From assembly GCF_900109605.1 (NCBI RefSeq), contig NZ_FOAM01000023.1, forward strand, positions 1 to 64,000: a stretch of DNA of 64,000 bases. The letters run 5' to 3'. The translations under genes were made by a program, and so were the position numbers. This DNA is from Xaviernesmea oryzae. GTDB taxonomy: Bacteria; Pseudomonadota; Alphaproteobacteria; Rhizobiales; Rhizobiaceae. Of this stretch, positions 29,173 to 38,388 are shown piece by piece. Numbering within the stretch: the stretch's first letter is position 1; every line of letters starts with the position of its first letter. The notes below the pieces were generated by a model. That model saw only the letters and a program-made list of their open reading frames with translations, was not told where the DNA came from and did not search any database.

Positions 29173-29430
29173 ATGGATATTTCCCGCAAGGAGCAACGCA
29201 TTCTCCACCGCCTCGCCCAAGGAGGGCGCATCGCCGTGGAACGCGACGAGAGACGCAAGATCGCCAAGACCCTGCTTCTCACCCGCGACGGCTGGCTCGC
29301 GCCCGGCCTCGACCTCGAAACCTTCCGCAAGCTCAAGCGCTTACGAGCCATCGCTTCGAAATCGGGCGAGCCCTATCGCATCACGGAGCGCGGGCTGGAA
29401 CTGGTGCGCGCCGAACAGGACAATCGCTGA
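29173..29430 (+). CDS. YjhX-family (UPF0386) putative toxin
   Basis: An 85-residue protein that aligns well by eye with E. coli YjhX: a MDISRKEQRILHRLAQGGRI start, a LLLTRDGWLAPGLDLETFRKLK centre and an EPYRITERGLELVRAEQDNR ending. YjhX is reported as a toxin paired with the acetyltransferase YjhQ. No YjhQ-like partner is adjacent; the nearest GNAT gene is at 25131, beyond GT39 and gatB. It sits alone in the accessory segment between gatA and gatB. Toxic activity in this host is inference. Confidence 0.88.
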   Translation: MDISRKEQRILHRLAQGGRIAVERDERRKIAKTLLLTRDGWLAPGLDLETFRKLKRLRAIASKSGEPYRITERGLELVRAEQDNR

Positions 29431-29448
29431 CCTCTGCGCATCCTGAGA

Positions 29449-29727
29449 TCAACCGGAATAGGCGGCAAGCGCGGCGCGCATGGCCGCCCATTCCTCAGCG
29501 AAGGTCCCCAAGGGCTTCGGCTTGCCGGCGCGGCGATACCAGTAGCCAGCATTCCAGTCATCGCCCTCGATGCGATGGCAGAGCGCATGGCCCCAATCGA
29601 ACGCCGCCTCGCCCTCATGTGCCTGACAGATGTCATGCACCTCAGCCCAGTGCGGACCGGTTGTGAAACCGGCTTCGGCCAGACGGTCGAAGGCTTCGAT
29701 GAGAGAGGTGAGATCGGATCGGGACAT
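29449..29727 (-). CDS. Conserved small hypothetical protein
   Basis: A 92-residue, acidic/aromatic cytoplasmic protein. The sequence is rich in Trp and His (AFDWGHALCHRIEGDDWNAG, YWYRRAGKPKPLGTFAEEW), suggesting a compact folded domain. I chose ATG 29727 because the upstream frame to 29946 runs through the toxin-antitoxin promoter. It is convergent with the YjhX-like gene and divergent from the antitoxin gene. I do not recognise a characterised family. Confidence 0.7.
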   Translation of the reverse strand: MSRSDLTSLIEAFDRLAEAGFTTGPHWAEVHDICQAHEGEAAFDWGHALCHRIEGDDWNAGYWYRRAGKPKPLGTFAEEWAAMRAALAAYSG

Positions 29728-29826
29728 GGGGTCCTCCATGACTGAGGCGGCACCGTGCTTGTTCGATCGACAGATAGTGCGCCGCTTGCTCTTGGCGACG
29801 TGAAGCCTGGCGCCTATGATTGAAGG

Positions 29827-30012
29827 ATGAGCGAAACCGATGACAAGCTGACCTTCAAGGTATTGATCGACCCTGCTCGGGACCAGGAGCCTGATGCCGG
29901 CTATCGCGCGTGGAAAGAGCGCAAAATACGTGCGGCACTCAAGCAAGCCGATCAGGGCGGACAGATGATACCGGCTGACAAGGTGTGGGCATCATTTGGT
30001 TTCGAAGATTGA
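29827..30012 (+). CDS. Antitoxin of a type II toxin-antitoxin pair
   Basis: A 61-residue protein with a C-terminal WKERKIRAALKQADQGGQMI and PADKVWASFGFED, a pattern found in antitoxins partnered with RelE/ParE-type toxins. It should bind and neutralise the toxin encoded immediately downstream, and probably autorepresses the operon. GAAGG directly precedes the ATG. Its end overlaps the toxin start by 17 bases, the typical antitoxin-first arrangement. Confidence 0.85.
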   Translation: MSETDDKLTFKVLIDPARDQEPDAGYRAWKERKIRAALKQADQGGQMIPADKVWASFGFED

Positions 30013-30295
30013 GTTCACGCCGCAAGCGGTTGCGGATCTTCAAGAAATTCATGCCCACATTGCCACGAGCGACGCCTCTGCAGCGCAACGCGTGATTTCC
30101 CGCATTCGACAAGTCATCGAAATTTTTGAAGGCTTCCCGCTGCTCGGTCGCAATGGTCTTGTCGAAGGAACCCGTGAATTCGCCATAGCCGGGCTGCCTT
30201 ACACAATCGTTTATCGCTGGCTCCCCTCCTCCGAGCGGATTGAGATCCTGACAATCGTGCATCAAAAGAAGCTTTATCCGCCTGAAAAAGCGTAA
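29996..30295 (+). CDS. RelE/ParE-family toxin
   Basis: A 99-residue, basic toxin of the RelE/ParE superfamily. Features include the IEFTPQAVADLQEIHAHIA start, the GRNGLVEGTREFAIAGLPYT central strand, and the IEILTIVHQKKLYP ending that matches the family's terminal strand. It probably acts as a ribosome-dependent mRNA interferase or gyrase poison; the subtype is not decidable here. Translation likely begins at TTG 29996, as no ATG/GTG precedes the conserved part. It overlaps the antitoxin gene. Confidence 0.88.
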   Translation: MVSKIEFTPQAVADLQEIHAHIATSDASAAQRVISRIRQVIEIFEGFPLLGRNGLVEGTREFAIAGLPYTIVYRWLPSSERIEILTIVHQKKLYPPEKA

Positions 30296-30437
30296 ACCTG
30301 GACGCAAAGCGCAGGATCTCGACGATCCGTGTGCCCGTGACAACAAGGTACAGCTTGCGGAACGACAAGCAGTTGATCCGAAGGATGGCAACCGCTCTTC
30401 GCCTCGCCGTCTCACCGACCGTGACGTTCGCCTTCGA

Positions 30438-31919
30438 TCACCACCAGCGCTTCGGCTCGAAGCGGCCGGCGGCCTGTTCGATGGCATAAGCGGTCTTGAA
30501 CAGCGTCTCTTCCTCGAAAGGCTTGCCGATAAGCTGCAGGCCGAGTGGCAGGCCGGAGGCGTCGAGGCCGGCAGGAACGGCAATGCCCGGCAGGCCGGCC
30601 ATGTTCACGGTCACGGTGAACACGTCGTTCAGATACATCTTGACGGGATCGGCGGCGAGCTCCTGATCGGCAATGCCGAAGGCGGAGGACGGCGTGGCCG
30701 GCGTCAGGATGGCGTCGACGCCGGCATGGAAGGCTGTCTCGAAATCGCGTTTGATCAGCGTGCGCACCTTCTGGGCGCGCAGGTAATAGGCGTCGTAATA
30801 GCCGGCCGAGAGCACATAGGTGCCGATCATGATGCGGCGTTTGACCTCCTGGCCGAAGCCTTCGGCACGCGTCTGCTCATACATGTCGGCAATGTCCTTG
30901 CCATCGACGCGCAGGCCGTAGCGCACGCCGTCGTAACGGGCAAGGTTGGACGAGGCCTCGGCGGGCGCGACGATGTAATAGGCCGGCAGGGCATATTTCG
31001 TGTGCGGCAAGGAGATATCGACGATCTCGGCGCCGGCATCCTTCAGCCAGGCAATGCCTTTCTGCCAGAGCGCCTCGATCTCGTCGGGCATGCCGTCGAC
31101 GCGGTATTCACGGGGAATGCCGATCTTCATGCCTTTCAGCGAACCGCCAAGCGCCTGCTCGTAATCTGGCACCGGCAGGTCGACCGAAGTCGTATCCTTG
31201 GCATCGGTGCTGGCCATCGACTTCAAGAGAATGGCGGCGTCGCGCACATCGCGGGCGATCGGCCCTGCCTGATCGAGCGAAGAGGCGAAGGCGACGATGC
31301 CCCAGCGCGAGCAGCGGCCATAGGTGGGCTTGATGCCGACCGTGCCTGTAAAGGCAGCCGGCTGGCGGATCGAGCCGCCGGTATCCGTGGCGGTCGCGCC
31401 AGCGCAAAGATGCGCGGCGACGGCAGCCGCCGAACCACCGGAAGAGCCGCCGGGCACGAGATCGCGGTTGGCACCCTCGGCCCGCCAGGGGTTCTTCACC
31501 GGACCATAATAGGAGCTCTCGTTCGACGAGCCCATCGCAAACTCGTCCATGTTCAGCTTGCCGAGCATGACGGCGCCATCCGCCCAGAGATTGGCGGTGA
31601 CGGTCGACTCATAGCGCGGCTTGAAGCCGTCGAGAATGTGGCTGCAGGCCTGGGTATGGACGCCTTCGGTTGCGAAGAGGTCCTTGATCCCAAGCGGAAT
31701 GCCTTCCAAAGCGCCGGCCTTTCCGTCAGCGATGCGCGCGTCGGAGGCGACAGCCATCTTGCGCGCCTGCTCGGGCGTTACCGTCACATAGGCGTTCAGC
31801 GCGCCATTGGCGGCCTCGATCGCGCCGAGATAAGCGTCGGTCAGTTCGAGCGCAGTGAAGTCCTTGGCGGCAAGGCGGGCGCGGGCTTCGGCAATGGTCA
31901 GGCGGGTCAGGTCGGTCAT
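30438..31919 (-). CDS. gatA: Asp-tRNA(Asn)/Glu-tRNA(Gln) amidotransferase subunit A
   Basis: The glutaminase subunit of GatCAB. It hydrolyses glutamine to release ammonia for amidation of mischarged tRNA. The 493 residues show the amidase-signature Ser-cis-Ser-Lys triad: the Lys in [14 protein letters not shown], the Gly/Ser-rich [16 protein letters not shown], and [14 protein letters not shown] with the nucleophilic Ser. It lies 59 bases downstream of gatC on the same strand. Confidence 0.97.
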   Translation of the reverse strand: MTDLTRLTIAEARARLAAKDFTALELTDAYLGAIEAANGALNAYVTVTPEQARKMAVASDARIADGKAGALEGIPLGIKDLFATEGVHTQACSHILDGFKPRYESTVTANLWADGAVMLGKLNMDEFAMGSSNESSYYGPVKNPWRAEGANRDLVPGGSSGGSAAAVAAHLCAGATATDTGGSIRQPAAFTGTVGIKPTYGRCSRWGIVAFASSLDQAGPIARDVRDAAILLKSMASTDAKDTTSVDLPVPDYEQALGGSLKGMKIGIPREYRVDGMPDEIEALWQKGIAWLKDAGAEIVDISLPHTKYALPAYYIVAPAEASSNLARYDGVRYGLRVDGKDIADMYEQTRAEGFGQEVKRRIMIGTYVLSAGYYDAYYLRAQKVRTLIKRDFETAFHAGVDAILTPATPSSAFGIADQELAADPVKMYLNDVFTVTVNMAGLPGIAVPAGLDASGLPLGLQLIGKPFEEETLFKTAYAIEQAAGRFEPKRWW

Positions 31920-31978
31920 GGGCGCTTTCGCGAGGCTTTGGCAGGGGCTTGTTCGGACAGTGGGACAGAGAAAATCGC

Positions 31979-32266
31979 TTATTCCACGACCTTCGGCACC
32001 AGGAAGAAATTGCGGTCCGAATTCGGCGCATTGGCGACGATATCCTCCGCCTTGTCGCCGTCATTGACCACGTCCTCGCGCTTCTTCATCGCCATCGGGG
32101 TGACCGATGTCATCGGCTCGACGCCGGAGACATCGACCTCGGACAATTGCTCGACAAAGCCGAGGATGGCATTGAGCTCGCCCATCATCCGGTTCGCATC
32201 CTCTTCATTCACCGCGATACGGGCGAGATGCGCGACGCGCTTGACGGTGGCGAGATCGACGGACAT
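31979..32266 (-). CDS. gatC: Asp-tRNA(Asn)/Glu-tRNA(Gln) amidotransferase subunit C
   Basis: A 95-residue stabilising subunit that wraps GatA and GatB. Signatures are [20 protein letters not shown], the acidic/Pro segment [10 protein letters not shown], and the ending [10 protein letters not shown]. The start [17 protein letters not shown] at ATG 32266 is canonical; an upstream extension to 32395 is not conserved. It heads the gatCA unit. Confidence 0.95.
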   Translation of the reverse strand: MSVDLATVKRVAHLARIAVNEEDANRMMGELNAILGFVEQLSEVDVSGVEPMTSVTPMAMKKREDVVNDGDKAEDIVANAPNSDRNFFLVPKVVE

Positions 32267-32394
32267 GGCTGGACTCCGATGGGCGTGGTTCTGTGGTTCG
32301 CTATACAAAGGGCATGGCGGCGGCGCAACCGCCATGAAACCCCTATCGTCGTCAGGCAGGCACAGTGGCGGCGCAGACAGGCGCCGCCGACGCA

Positions 32395-33099
32395 TCAGAA
32401 GCTCAAGCCCTTGCCCACGGTTGCCACCGCCACCTTGGCCTGCGCGCCCTCCATGCCGGCCACGAACTTGTCGGCGGTCTGGTCGACAATGGGAAAGCTG
32501 GCATAGTGGCAGGGAATGACGGTCTCGAAGCCGAAATAGCGCTGGCAGGCGAGTGCGGCCACGGCACCGCCCATGGTGAAGCGGTCGCCGATGGGCATCA
32601 GGCCGATTTCCGGCTCGTGCAACTCGCGGATCAGCGCCATGTCGGAAAAGATGTCGGTGTCGCCCATGTGATAGACGGTCGGCTCATCCTCGAAATGCAG
32701 CACCAGGCCATTGGCGCTGCCCAGCGAATGGGAAGTCCCGTCCTCGGTCACCTGGGCGGAGGAATGCAGCGCCTGGGTGAAGGTGGCGGAGAAGCCGTCG
32801 AAATGCACCGTCCCGCCGGTATTGCCCATATCGAGCTTCGACACGCCTTTCTTGCCGAGCCAGGCAGCGAGGTCGGCATTGGCGAGAACGGTGGCGCCGG
32901 TTTCTTGCGCCAGCTTGATCGTGTCGCCGACATGATCGCCATGGCCATGGGTCAGGAGAATATGGGTCAGACCCGCAGCCGCGTCCTTCCGTGTCGCTTC
33001 GTCAAAAGCGGGATTGCCGGTGAAGAAGGGGTCGATCAGGATCTTCGCTGTCGCGGTTTCCAAGTGAAAGGCCGAATGGCCAAGCCAGGTGATCTTCAT
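32395..33099 (-). CDS. UPF0173-family metal-dependent hydrolase
   Basis: A 234-residue metallo-beta-lactamase-fold protein, with [14 protein letters not shown] at the N-terminus and the metal motif HGHGDHVGD near residues 50-58 plus downstream His residues. The family is widespread, cytoplasmic, and biochemically uncharacterised. It is upstream of gatC, same strand, and divergent from ruvX. Confidence 0.93.
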   Translation of the reverse strand: MKITWLGHSAFHLETATAKILIDPFFTGNPAFDEATRKDAAAGLTHILLTHGHGDHVGDTIKLAQETGATVLANADLAAWLGKKGVSKLDMGNTGGTVHFDGFSATFTQALHSSAQVTEDGTSHSLGSANGLVLHFEDEPTVYHMGDTDIFSDMALIRELHEPEIGLMPIGDRFTMGGAVAALACQRYFGFETVIPCHYASFPIVDQTADKFVAGMEGAQAKVAVATVGKGLSF

Positions 33100-33198
33100 G
33101 GGAAAGGGTCTCCTTGGTCGGGAATGGGCTGAAAGGCGTTGCGTCCGCCGCCAGCATATGGAACGGGGAGGCTTTGCGGGAAAGAGGCTGATAAAAGC

Positions 33199-33693
33199 AT
33201 GACGGTGATGACGATCGAGGATCTGGCGGCTGCCCTGCCGCCGCGCGTGGCCGTCGCCGGGCTCGATCTCGGCACCAAGACCATCGGGCTTTCGGTGTCC
33301 GATCTCGGCCGACGCTTCGCCACGCCGCGCACCGTCATCAAGCGGCAGAAATTCTCTGTTGATGCAGACGCCCTGCTGGCCTTTGCCGAGAAGGAAAAAC
33401 TCGCAGCCTTCGTCATCGGCCTGCCGGTGAACATGGATGGCAGCGCCGGCCCGCGCGTTCAGGCCACCCGCGCCTTCGTGCGCAACATGGAAGCCAAGAC
33501 CGACCTGCCCTTCGTTTACTGGGATGAGCGGCTGTCGACCGTGGCGGCGCAGCGCACGCTGATCGAAATGGACGTCTCGCGCGCCAAGCGGGCCGAACGC
33601 ATCGATTCGGCGGCCGCCTCCTTCATTCTTCAGGGGGCGCTGGACAGGCTGACCGCGCTTGCCCGCGCGGCGTCCACTGATGGTTCGGACTGA
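33199..33693 (+). CDS. ruvX: Holliday junction resolvase-like / pre-16S rRNA nuclease (YqgF)
   Basis: A 164-residue RNase H-fold protein. The YqgF family processes pre-16S rRNA 5' ends in E. coli and was earlier named a Holliday junction resolvase. Visible motifs are [15 protein letters not shown] (first catalytic Asp), [27 protein letters not shown], and [15 protein letters not shown] with the terminal Asp. ATG 33199 is preceded by no strong ribosome binding site, but the conserved part begins close after it. Its 3' end overlaps the convergent DUF6105 gene by 64 bases. Confidence 0.93.
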   Translation: MTVMTIEDLAAALPPRVAVAGLDLGTKTIGLSVSDLGRRFATPRTVIKRQKFSVDADALLAFAEKEKLAAFVIGLPVNMDGSAGPRVQATRAFVRNMEAKTDLPFVYWDERLSTVAAQRTLIEMDVSRAKRAERIDSAAASFILQGALDRLTALARAASTDGSD

Positions 33694-33992
33694 ACCTCGA
33701 CCACCTGCTGTGCCCGCGCCAGGCGACGCCGGATCCAGCCTGTAATGGTCTTTCTGCGGCGCAGCGCCAGCAGGCCGAAGACCAGAAGCGTATCGAAGGC
33801 CAACGCGCGCGCCACCAAAGGCGGAATGGCTTCCGGCGGCAGGCCGAGCGCGCTGCCATAGATTTGCATGACCAGATCATGCATGTCGCGGCTGAAGAAG
33901 TAGAGGCCGAAATTCAGGTCATAGAAGGACAAGCCGTACCAGCAGGACAGGAACAACAGAGGCCCGCCCCAGGCGATCAGAACCCACTTCAT
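33630..33992 (-). CDS. DUF6105-family small membrane protein
   Basis: A 120-residue protein with hydrophobic helices at about 3-22 ([18 protein letters not shown]) and 58-78 ([18 protein letters not shown]) and a basic cytoplasmic tail. I recognise the rhizobial DUF6105 pattern [18 protein letters not shown] and [14 protein letters not shown]. Function unknown. The C-terminal codons overlap the end of ruvX on the opposite strand. Confidence 0.75.
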   Translation of the reverse strand: MKWVLIAWGGPLLFLSCWYGLSFYDLNFGLYFFSRDMHDLVMQIYGSALGLPPEAIPPLVARALAFDTLLVFGLLALRRRKTITGWIRRRLARAQQVVEVQSEPSVDAARASAVSLSSAP

Positions 33993-34188
33993 GGCTGGCC
34001 TCTCCTTCATTTTCTTTGCCATGCAGGCCTCATGCCCACATCCGTTCATCCCAGGCGAGCAAGGCCGCCGCCTGTGCAAGATCGTCCGGGGTCGGCCGTA
34101 TCAGCTCACCAGTCGAGCTCATGCTTCCAAGCAGCGATCCGAGGATCAGAATCAACGCGCTGCTTCAGCGTCTTGTTTTGCTTCGGGT

Positions 34189-34368
34189 TTATCCGAAAAG
34201 CGGCTTCCATTTTTCAGCCTCGTGCTCCGGGGCCAAGGCCACGAGCAGCGAGCGCCGCGCCCGCTCCATCAGGAGGACACAAAGCATCAGCGCCGCCGAC
34301 AACGTCAGGTCGGAGGGCAGCGCTGCGCTTGACAGGCTGAGCATGGCCACAAGCACCGCGTGTTTCAT
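34189..34368 (-). CDS. Putative 59-residue membrane protein
   Basis: MKHAVLVAMLSLSSAALP, then a Leu-rich hydrophobic stretch (LTLSAALMLCVLLMERARRS), ending EAEKWKPLFG. It looks like a small protein with one or two membrane helices followed by a basic-acidic tail. AAGGAG lies 8 bases before the ATG, which argues it is translated. It lies in the gap between the DUF6105 and AEC transporter genes. Codon evidence is thin because of size. Confidence 0.5.
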   Translation of the reverse strand: MKHAVLVAMLSLSSAALPSDLTLSAALMLCVLLMERARRSLLVALAPEHEAEKWKPLFG

Positions 34369-34465
34369 CAACCTCTCCTTGCACTCGATATCAACGACTG
34401 CCGTGCCATCCTGTTCGGCTCTCGCCGCCGGACGGTCTCGACACCCTTGCTCAAAGGTTAATGTG

Positions 34466-34477
34466 ACCCCCGGGGGT
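34466..34477. promoter_or_regulatory. Perfect 12-bp palindrome, possible operator
   Basis: ACCCCCGGGGGT is fully self-complementary and lies between the divergent 59-residue ORF and the AEC transporter gene. It is flanked by a direct repeat AAGGTTAAT (34454-34462 and 34503-34511) and by an AACCTT-TTGTT-AAGGTT hairpin (34492-34508). The cluster suggests a regulator binding region; the regulator is unknown. Confidence 0.4.
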
Positions 34478-34662
34478 TGATTGGCAACGTCAACCTTTTG
34501 TTAAGGTTAATTTCTGCGACTCGAAAAGGATCATGAAAACGTTGCAGGACGGACGCCGAGGCGGTAGAGCCACGCGTCAGAGCCCGTTATGCGCTGGCGA
34601 TCCCGCGCGGCTCATCTCTTTTCCGCGTGGTCCTCCAAGGCGCCGCAAGGCGTAGTGAATCC

Positions 34663-35598
34663 ATGTCCGTGATCTTCGAAAGCCTGGTGCCGATCTTCCT
34701 GCTGGTGGCCTGTGGCGTCTGGCTGAAGCGGGCGCGATTTCTGGCGCCGACGCTGTGGGAGGGGCTGGAGCAGCTCGGCTATTATGTCCTCTTCCCTGCC
34801 CTGCTCTTCTCCACGCTGGCCACAGCGCATTTCCAAGGCCTGAAGACGGATGCGACGGCGGCAGCGACGATTGGCGGCGTGCTGATCATGTCGGCTTGCG
34901 TCCTTGCGCTCTGGCCGCTGTTGAAGGCGCGCGGCGTCTCCGCCTCGACCTTCACCTCGCTGTTCCAGACCGCCACGCGCTGGAACGGGTTCATGGCGCT
35001 GGCGGCGGCGGAACGGCTTTATGGCACGACGGGGCTGACCCTGACCGCGCTGGTGATGACGCTGATCATCGTGCCGATCAATTTCGTCAACATCGGCGTG
35101 CTCATCTGGTTCAATGGCGGCCCGCGCAATCTGCGCTTCTTCGCCATGCGCATCCTGTCCAACCCGATGGTGTCGGCATCGCTCGCCGGCATCGCGCTCA
35201 ATCTGGCGGGAACTCCTGTCTATGCGCCGGCCATGAGCGCCGTGCGCATGCTGGCGGAGTCTTCGTTGCCGCTTGGCCTGATCATGGTCGGCGCCGGGTT
35301 GAGACTGGGTGATCTCGTCCGGCCGAAGCCGCTGGTCTTTCTCTCCGGCGCGCTGAAGCTGATTCTCATGCCGATCTTCATGGTGGGGCTCGCGGCGCTG
35401 TCAGGTGTTCGCGGCGATGCGCTGCTCACCATTGCGCTCGGCGCCAGCGTGCCCACGGCGATGAACGGCTATCTGCTGGCCAAGCAGATGGGCGGCGATG
35501 CGCCGTTCTATGCGGTTTCAGCGACACTGCAGATGGTCGCGTCCTTCCTGACGATCCCGCTGGTGCTGACCGCCGCCGCCTATTTGGCGGCAGGGTAG
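34663..35598 (+). CDS. AEC-family (auxin efflux carrier-like) transporter
   Basis: A 311-residue inner-membrane permease with about 10 hydrophobic helices, in the pattern of bile acid:Na+/auxin-efflux fold carriers. Signatures include FESLVPIFLLVACGVWLKR, GYYVLFPALLFSTL, and GASVPTAMNGYLLAKQMGGD near the C-terminus. The substrate is unknown (dicarboxylates in some family members). ATG 34663 gives the canonical start. The 3' end overlaps the convergent AidB-like gene by 19 bases. Confidence 0.88.
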   Translation: MSVIFESLVPIFLLVACGVWLKRARFLAPTLWEGLEQLGYYVLFPALLFSTLATAHFQGLKTDATAAATIGGVLIMSACVLALWPLLKARGVSASTFTSLFQTATRWNGFMALAAAERLYGTTGLTLTALVMTLIIVPINFVNIGVLIWFNGGPRNLRFFAMRILSNPMVSASLAGIALNLAGTPVYAPAMSAVRMLAESSLPLGLIMVGAGLRLGDLVRPKPLVFLSGALKLILMPIFMVGLAALSGVRGDALLTIALGASVPTAMNGYLLAKQMGGDAPFYAVSATLQMVASFLTIPLVLTAAAYLAAG

Positions 35599-37229
35599 AG
35601 CAGGTCGACGATATAGGCCGAATCAAAGCGCGAATCGAGCATGCCGTAGGTCGAGCGCCACCCAGCGGCAAGGCGTGATTCGAGGAAGGCGTCGGCGATT
35701 CGCCCTGCCCCCAGCCGGTAGAGCTCGGCCGCGGCCGCTGCCAAGGCCAGCTGCTCCATCAGCATGCGCGAGGCGCCCTCGTCGCGTTCGCAGAGCGAAA
35801 GTGCGGCGCGCAGAACGTCGATGGTCTTCGGCGCGGCCGCCCCCATATCGTGGGCGATGATCTGGAAGAGGTGGTCGAAATTTTCCTTGCCACGGCCCAT
35901 GACGCGCAGCACGTCGAGCGCCATGACATTGCCCGAGCCTTCCCAGATCGCATTGACGGGGGCCTCGCGATAATGCCGGGCAATCGGCCGCTCCTCGACA
36001 TAACCATTGCCACCAAGGCATTCCATCGCCTCGGCAATCAGCCCGGGCGCGATCTTGCAGACCCAATATTTGACGACGGGCGTCATCACCCGTGCATAGG
36101 CGGCATCGGCCGCACTGTCGCGCGAGCGGTCGAAGGCGCGCGCCAGACGGAAGCAAAGCGCGCTGGCGGCTGCCACATCCAGCGCCATATCGGCGAGCAC
36201 GCGGGTCATCAGCGGCTGGTCGAACAGCGCCTTGCCGAAGACCTGGCGGCCGCGGGTGTGATGCACGGCTTCGGCGAGCGAGGCGCGCATCATGCCGGCA
36301 GAGGCGAGCGCGCAATCGAGCCGGGTGAGCGTGACCATGTCGAGAATCGTGCGGATGCCCTCGCCCGGCGGGCCGAGCACGAAGCCGAACGTGTCGGTGA
36401 ACTCGACTTCGGCCGAGGCATTGGACCGATTGCCGAGCTTGTCCTTCAGCCGCTGGTAGCGCAGCCCATTGGCCGAGCCATCCTCCAGCAGGCGCGGCAC
36501 GAGGAAGCAGCCGATGCCTTCGCGCGTCTTGGCGAGCATGACGAAGGCGTCGCTCATGGGTGCCGAGAGAAACCATTTGTGGCCGGCCATGCGATAGATG
36601 CCCTCGCCCACGCGCTCGGCGGTCGAGGTGTTGGACCGTACATCCGTGCCGCCCTGCTTCTCCGTCATGCCCATGCCGATGGTCGCGGCTGTCTTTTCCA
36701 TGAAGGCGCGGTTGGTCGAATCATAGCGGCGCGAGAGGATCTTCGGCGCCCATTCCTTCTGCACCACCTGCGAGGCGCCGATGGCGGCGAGCGAGGCATT
36801 GGTCATGGTCAGCGGGCAGAGATGGCCGCATTCCAGCTGCGCGGTCAGATAGAATCGGATGGCGCGGGCGAGATGGTTGATGCCCTTTTCCGGCCCCAGA
36901 TTCTCCCAGGGCGAGGCATGCAGGCCCGAACTCATCGAGCGACGCATCAGCGCATGCCAGGCCGGATGGAAGTCCACCACATCGAGCCTTTCGCCGCGGG
37001 CCCCGTGGGTGCGCAGCTCCGGCGGATTGTGGTTGGCCATGCGGGCCAGGTCCTGCGCCTCGGGCGAGGTCACATAGCGGCCAATGCCGTCGAAATCCTC
37101 GCGCAGCTCGCGTGCCATGCCGCTGGCGATATCGGTCAGCAGCGGGTCCGACAGAAAGGCATTGATGCCCGACCACGGCTTGGGCTGGTTCAGCTCTTTC
37201 AGCGTCTGTTCTGTTTTGTTCGTCGTCAT
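35580..37229 (-). CDS. AidB-like acyl-CoA dehydrogenase family protein
   Basis: A 549-residue flavoprotein of the acyl-CoA dehydrogenase fold. It matches E. coli AidB closely by eye: GMGMTEKQGGTDVRSNTS, GHKWFLSAPMSDAFV, RLKDKLGNRSNASAEVEF, AMECLGGNGYVEE, and APVNAIWEGSGNVMALDVLR. AidB binds FAD and DNA, is induced by alkylation in the Ada response, and its catalytic activity is weak or disputed. No ada or alk gene is nearby. ATG 37229 gives the AidB-like N-terminus. It is divergent from pyrB. Confidence 0.9.
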   Translation of the reverse strand: MTTNKTEQTLKELNQPKPWSGINAFLSDPLLTDIASGMARELREDFDGIGRYVTSPEAQDLARMANHNPPELRTHGARGERLDVVDFHPAWHALMRRSMSSGLHASPWENLGPEKGINHLARAIRFYLTAQLECGHLCPLTMTNASLAAIGASQVVQKEWAPKILSRRYDSTNRAFMEKTAATIGMGMTEKQGGTDVRSNTSTAERVGEGIYRMAGHKWFLSAPMSDAFVMLAKTREGIGCFLVPRLLEDGSANGLRYQRLKDKLGNRSNASAEVEFTDTFGFVLGPPGEGIRTILDMVTLTRLDCALASAGMMRASLAEAVHHTRGRQVFGKALFDQPLMTRVLADMALDVAAASALCFRLARAFDRSRDSAADAAYARVMTPVVKYWVCKIAPGLIAEAMECLGGNGYVEERPIARHYREAPVNAIWEGSGNVMALDVLRVMGRGKENFDHLFQIIAHDMGAAAPKTIDVLRAALSLCERDEGASRMLMEQLALAAAAAELYRLGAGRIADAFLESRLAAGWRSTYGMLDSRFDSAYIVDLLYPAAK

Positions 37230-37446
37230 GGCCGGCTTGTCGTTGATGTCGGGCGCGCGCGCAAGAGCTGTCGAGACACCGTCCCGTGCGCATTGGATCG
37301 CCTGCACTCTATTCGGCCGGCGTTAAGAAAGGAAAGGGACTCTTTGCGGCATCGGCGTCAACAGCATGGAAAGGCGGGGAAAGCGCTCTTGCCGGGGCGT
37401 TGCGCAGTCCCTATAGAGCGGCCACGAGCAAAAGGGGCAGATCGCC

Positions 37447-38388
37447 ATGAGCCATTTCCCACATCGCCATCTCCTGGGCATCAAGGGGCTGACGGAGCCG
37501 GAGATCACCCTCCTGCTCGACCGGGCCGACGAGGCCGTTCAGATTTCCCGGCAGGCGCAGAAGAAGACCTCGACGCTGCGCGGGCTGACCCAGATCAACC
37601 TCTTCTTCGAGGCCTCAACCCGCACGCAATCCTCCTTCGAGCTCGCCGGAAAACGGCTGGGCGCGGATGTGATGAACATGTCGGTCGGCAATTCCTCGGT
37701 GAAGAAGGGGGAAACGCTGATCGACACGGCGATGACGCTGAACGCCATGCATCCCGACGTGCTGGTGGTGCGCCATTCGAGCGCAGGGGCAGCCGCCCTT
37801 CTCGCCCAGAAGGTCTCCTGCTCCGTGGTCAATGCAGGCGACGGCCAACATGAGCATCCGACCCAGGCGCTGCTCGACGCGCTGACCATTCGCCGGGCCA
37901 AGGGCAAGCTGTCGCGCATCATCGTCGCCATCTGCGGCGATGTGCTGCATTCGCGCGTGGCCCGCTCCAACATCCTGCTCTTGAACCGCATGGGCGCGCG
38001 GGTGCGGGTCGTCGCGCCCGCCACGCTGCTGCCGGCCGGCATTGCCGATATGAGCGTCGAGGTCTTCCACTCGATGGAGGAAGGGCTGAAGGATGCCGAC
38101 GTCGTGATGATGCTGCGCCTGCAGCGCGAGCGCATGGCCGGCTCCTTCGTGCCCTCGGTGCGCGAATATTTCCGCTATTACGGGCTCGATGCCGAAAAGC
38201 TCAAGGCGGCCAAGGAGGATGCGCTCGTCATGCATCCCGGCCCGATGAACCGGGGCGTGGAAATCGCCTCCGAAGTCGCCGATGGCCCGCAAAGCGTCAT
38301 CGAAGCCCAGGTCGAAATGGGCGTCGCCGTGCGCATGGCGGTGATGGAGACGCTGCTGCTTTCGGAAAACAGGGGACCGCGCTCGTGA
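37447..38388 (+). CDS. pyrB: Aspartate carbamoyltransferase catalytic subunit
   Basis: Condenses carbamoyl phosphate with aspartate in de novo pyrimidine synthesis. The 313 residues show the carbamoyl-phosphate site STRT at about 57-60, the [10 protein letters not shown] loop (about 138-147) and the C-terminal HPGPMNRG (about 271-278). The stop overlaps the start of the pyrC-like gene by 4 bases, so the two are co-translated. No regulatory subunit (pyrI) is present; in alphaproteobacteria the pseudo-dihydroorotase partner usually fills the structural role. Confidence 0.97.
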   Translation: MSHFPHRHLLGIKGLTEPEITLLLDRADEAVQISRQAQKKTSTLRGLTQINLFFEASTRTQSSFELAGKRLGADVMNMSVGNSSVKKGETLIDTAMTLNAMHPDVLVVRHSSAGAAALLAQKVSCSVVNAGDGQHEHPTQALLDALTIRRAKGKLSRIIVAICGDVLHSRVARSNILLLNRMGARVRVVAPATLLPAGIADMSVEVFHSMEEGLKDADVVMMLRLQRERMAGSFVPSVREYFRYYGLDAEKLKAAKEDALVMHPGPMNRGVEIASEVADGPQSVIEAQVEMGVAVRMAVMETLLLSENRGPRS

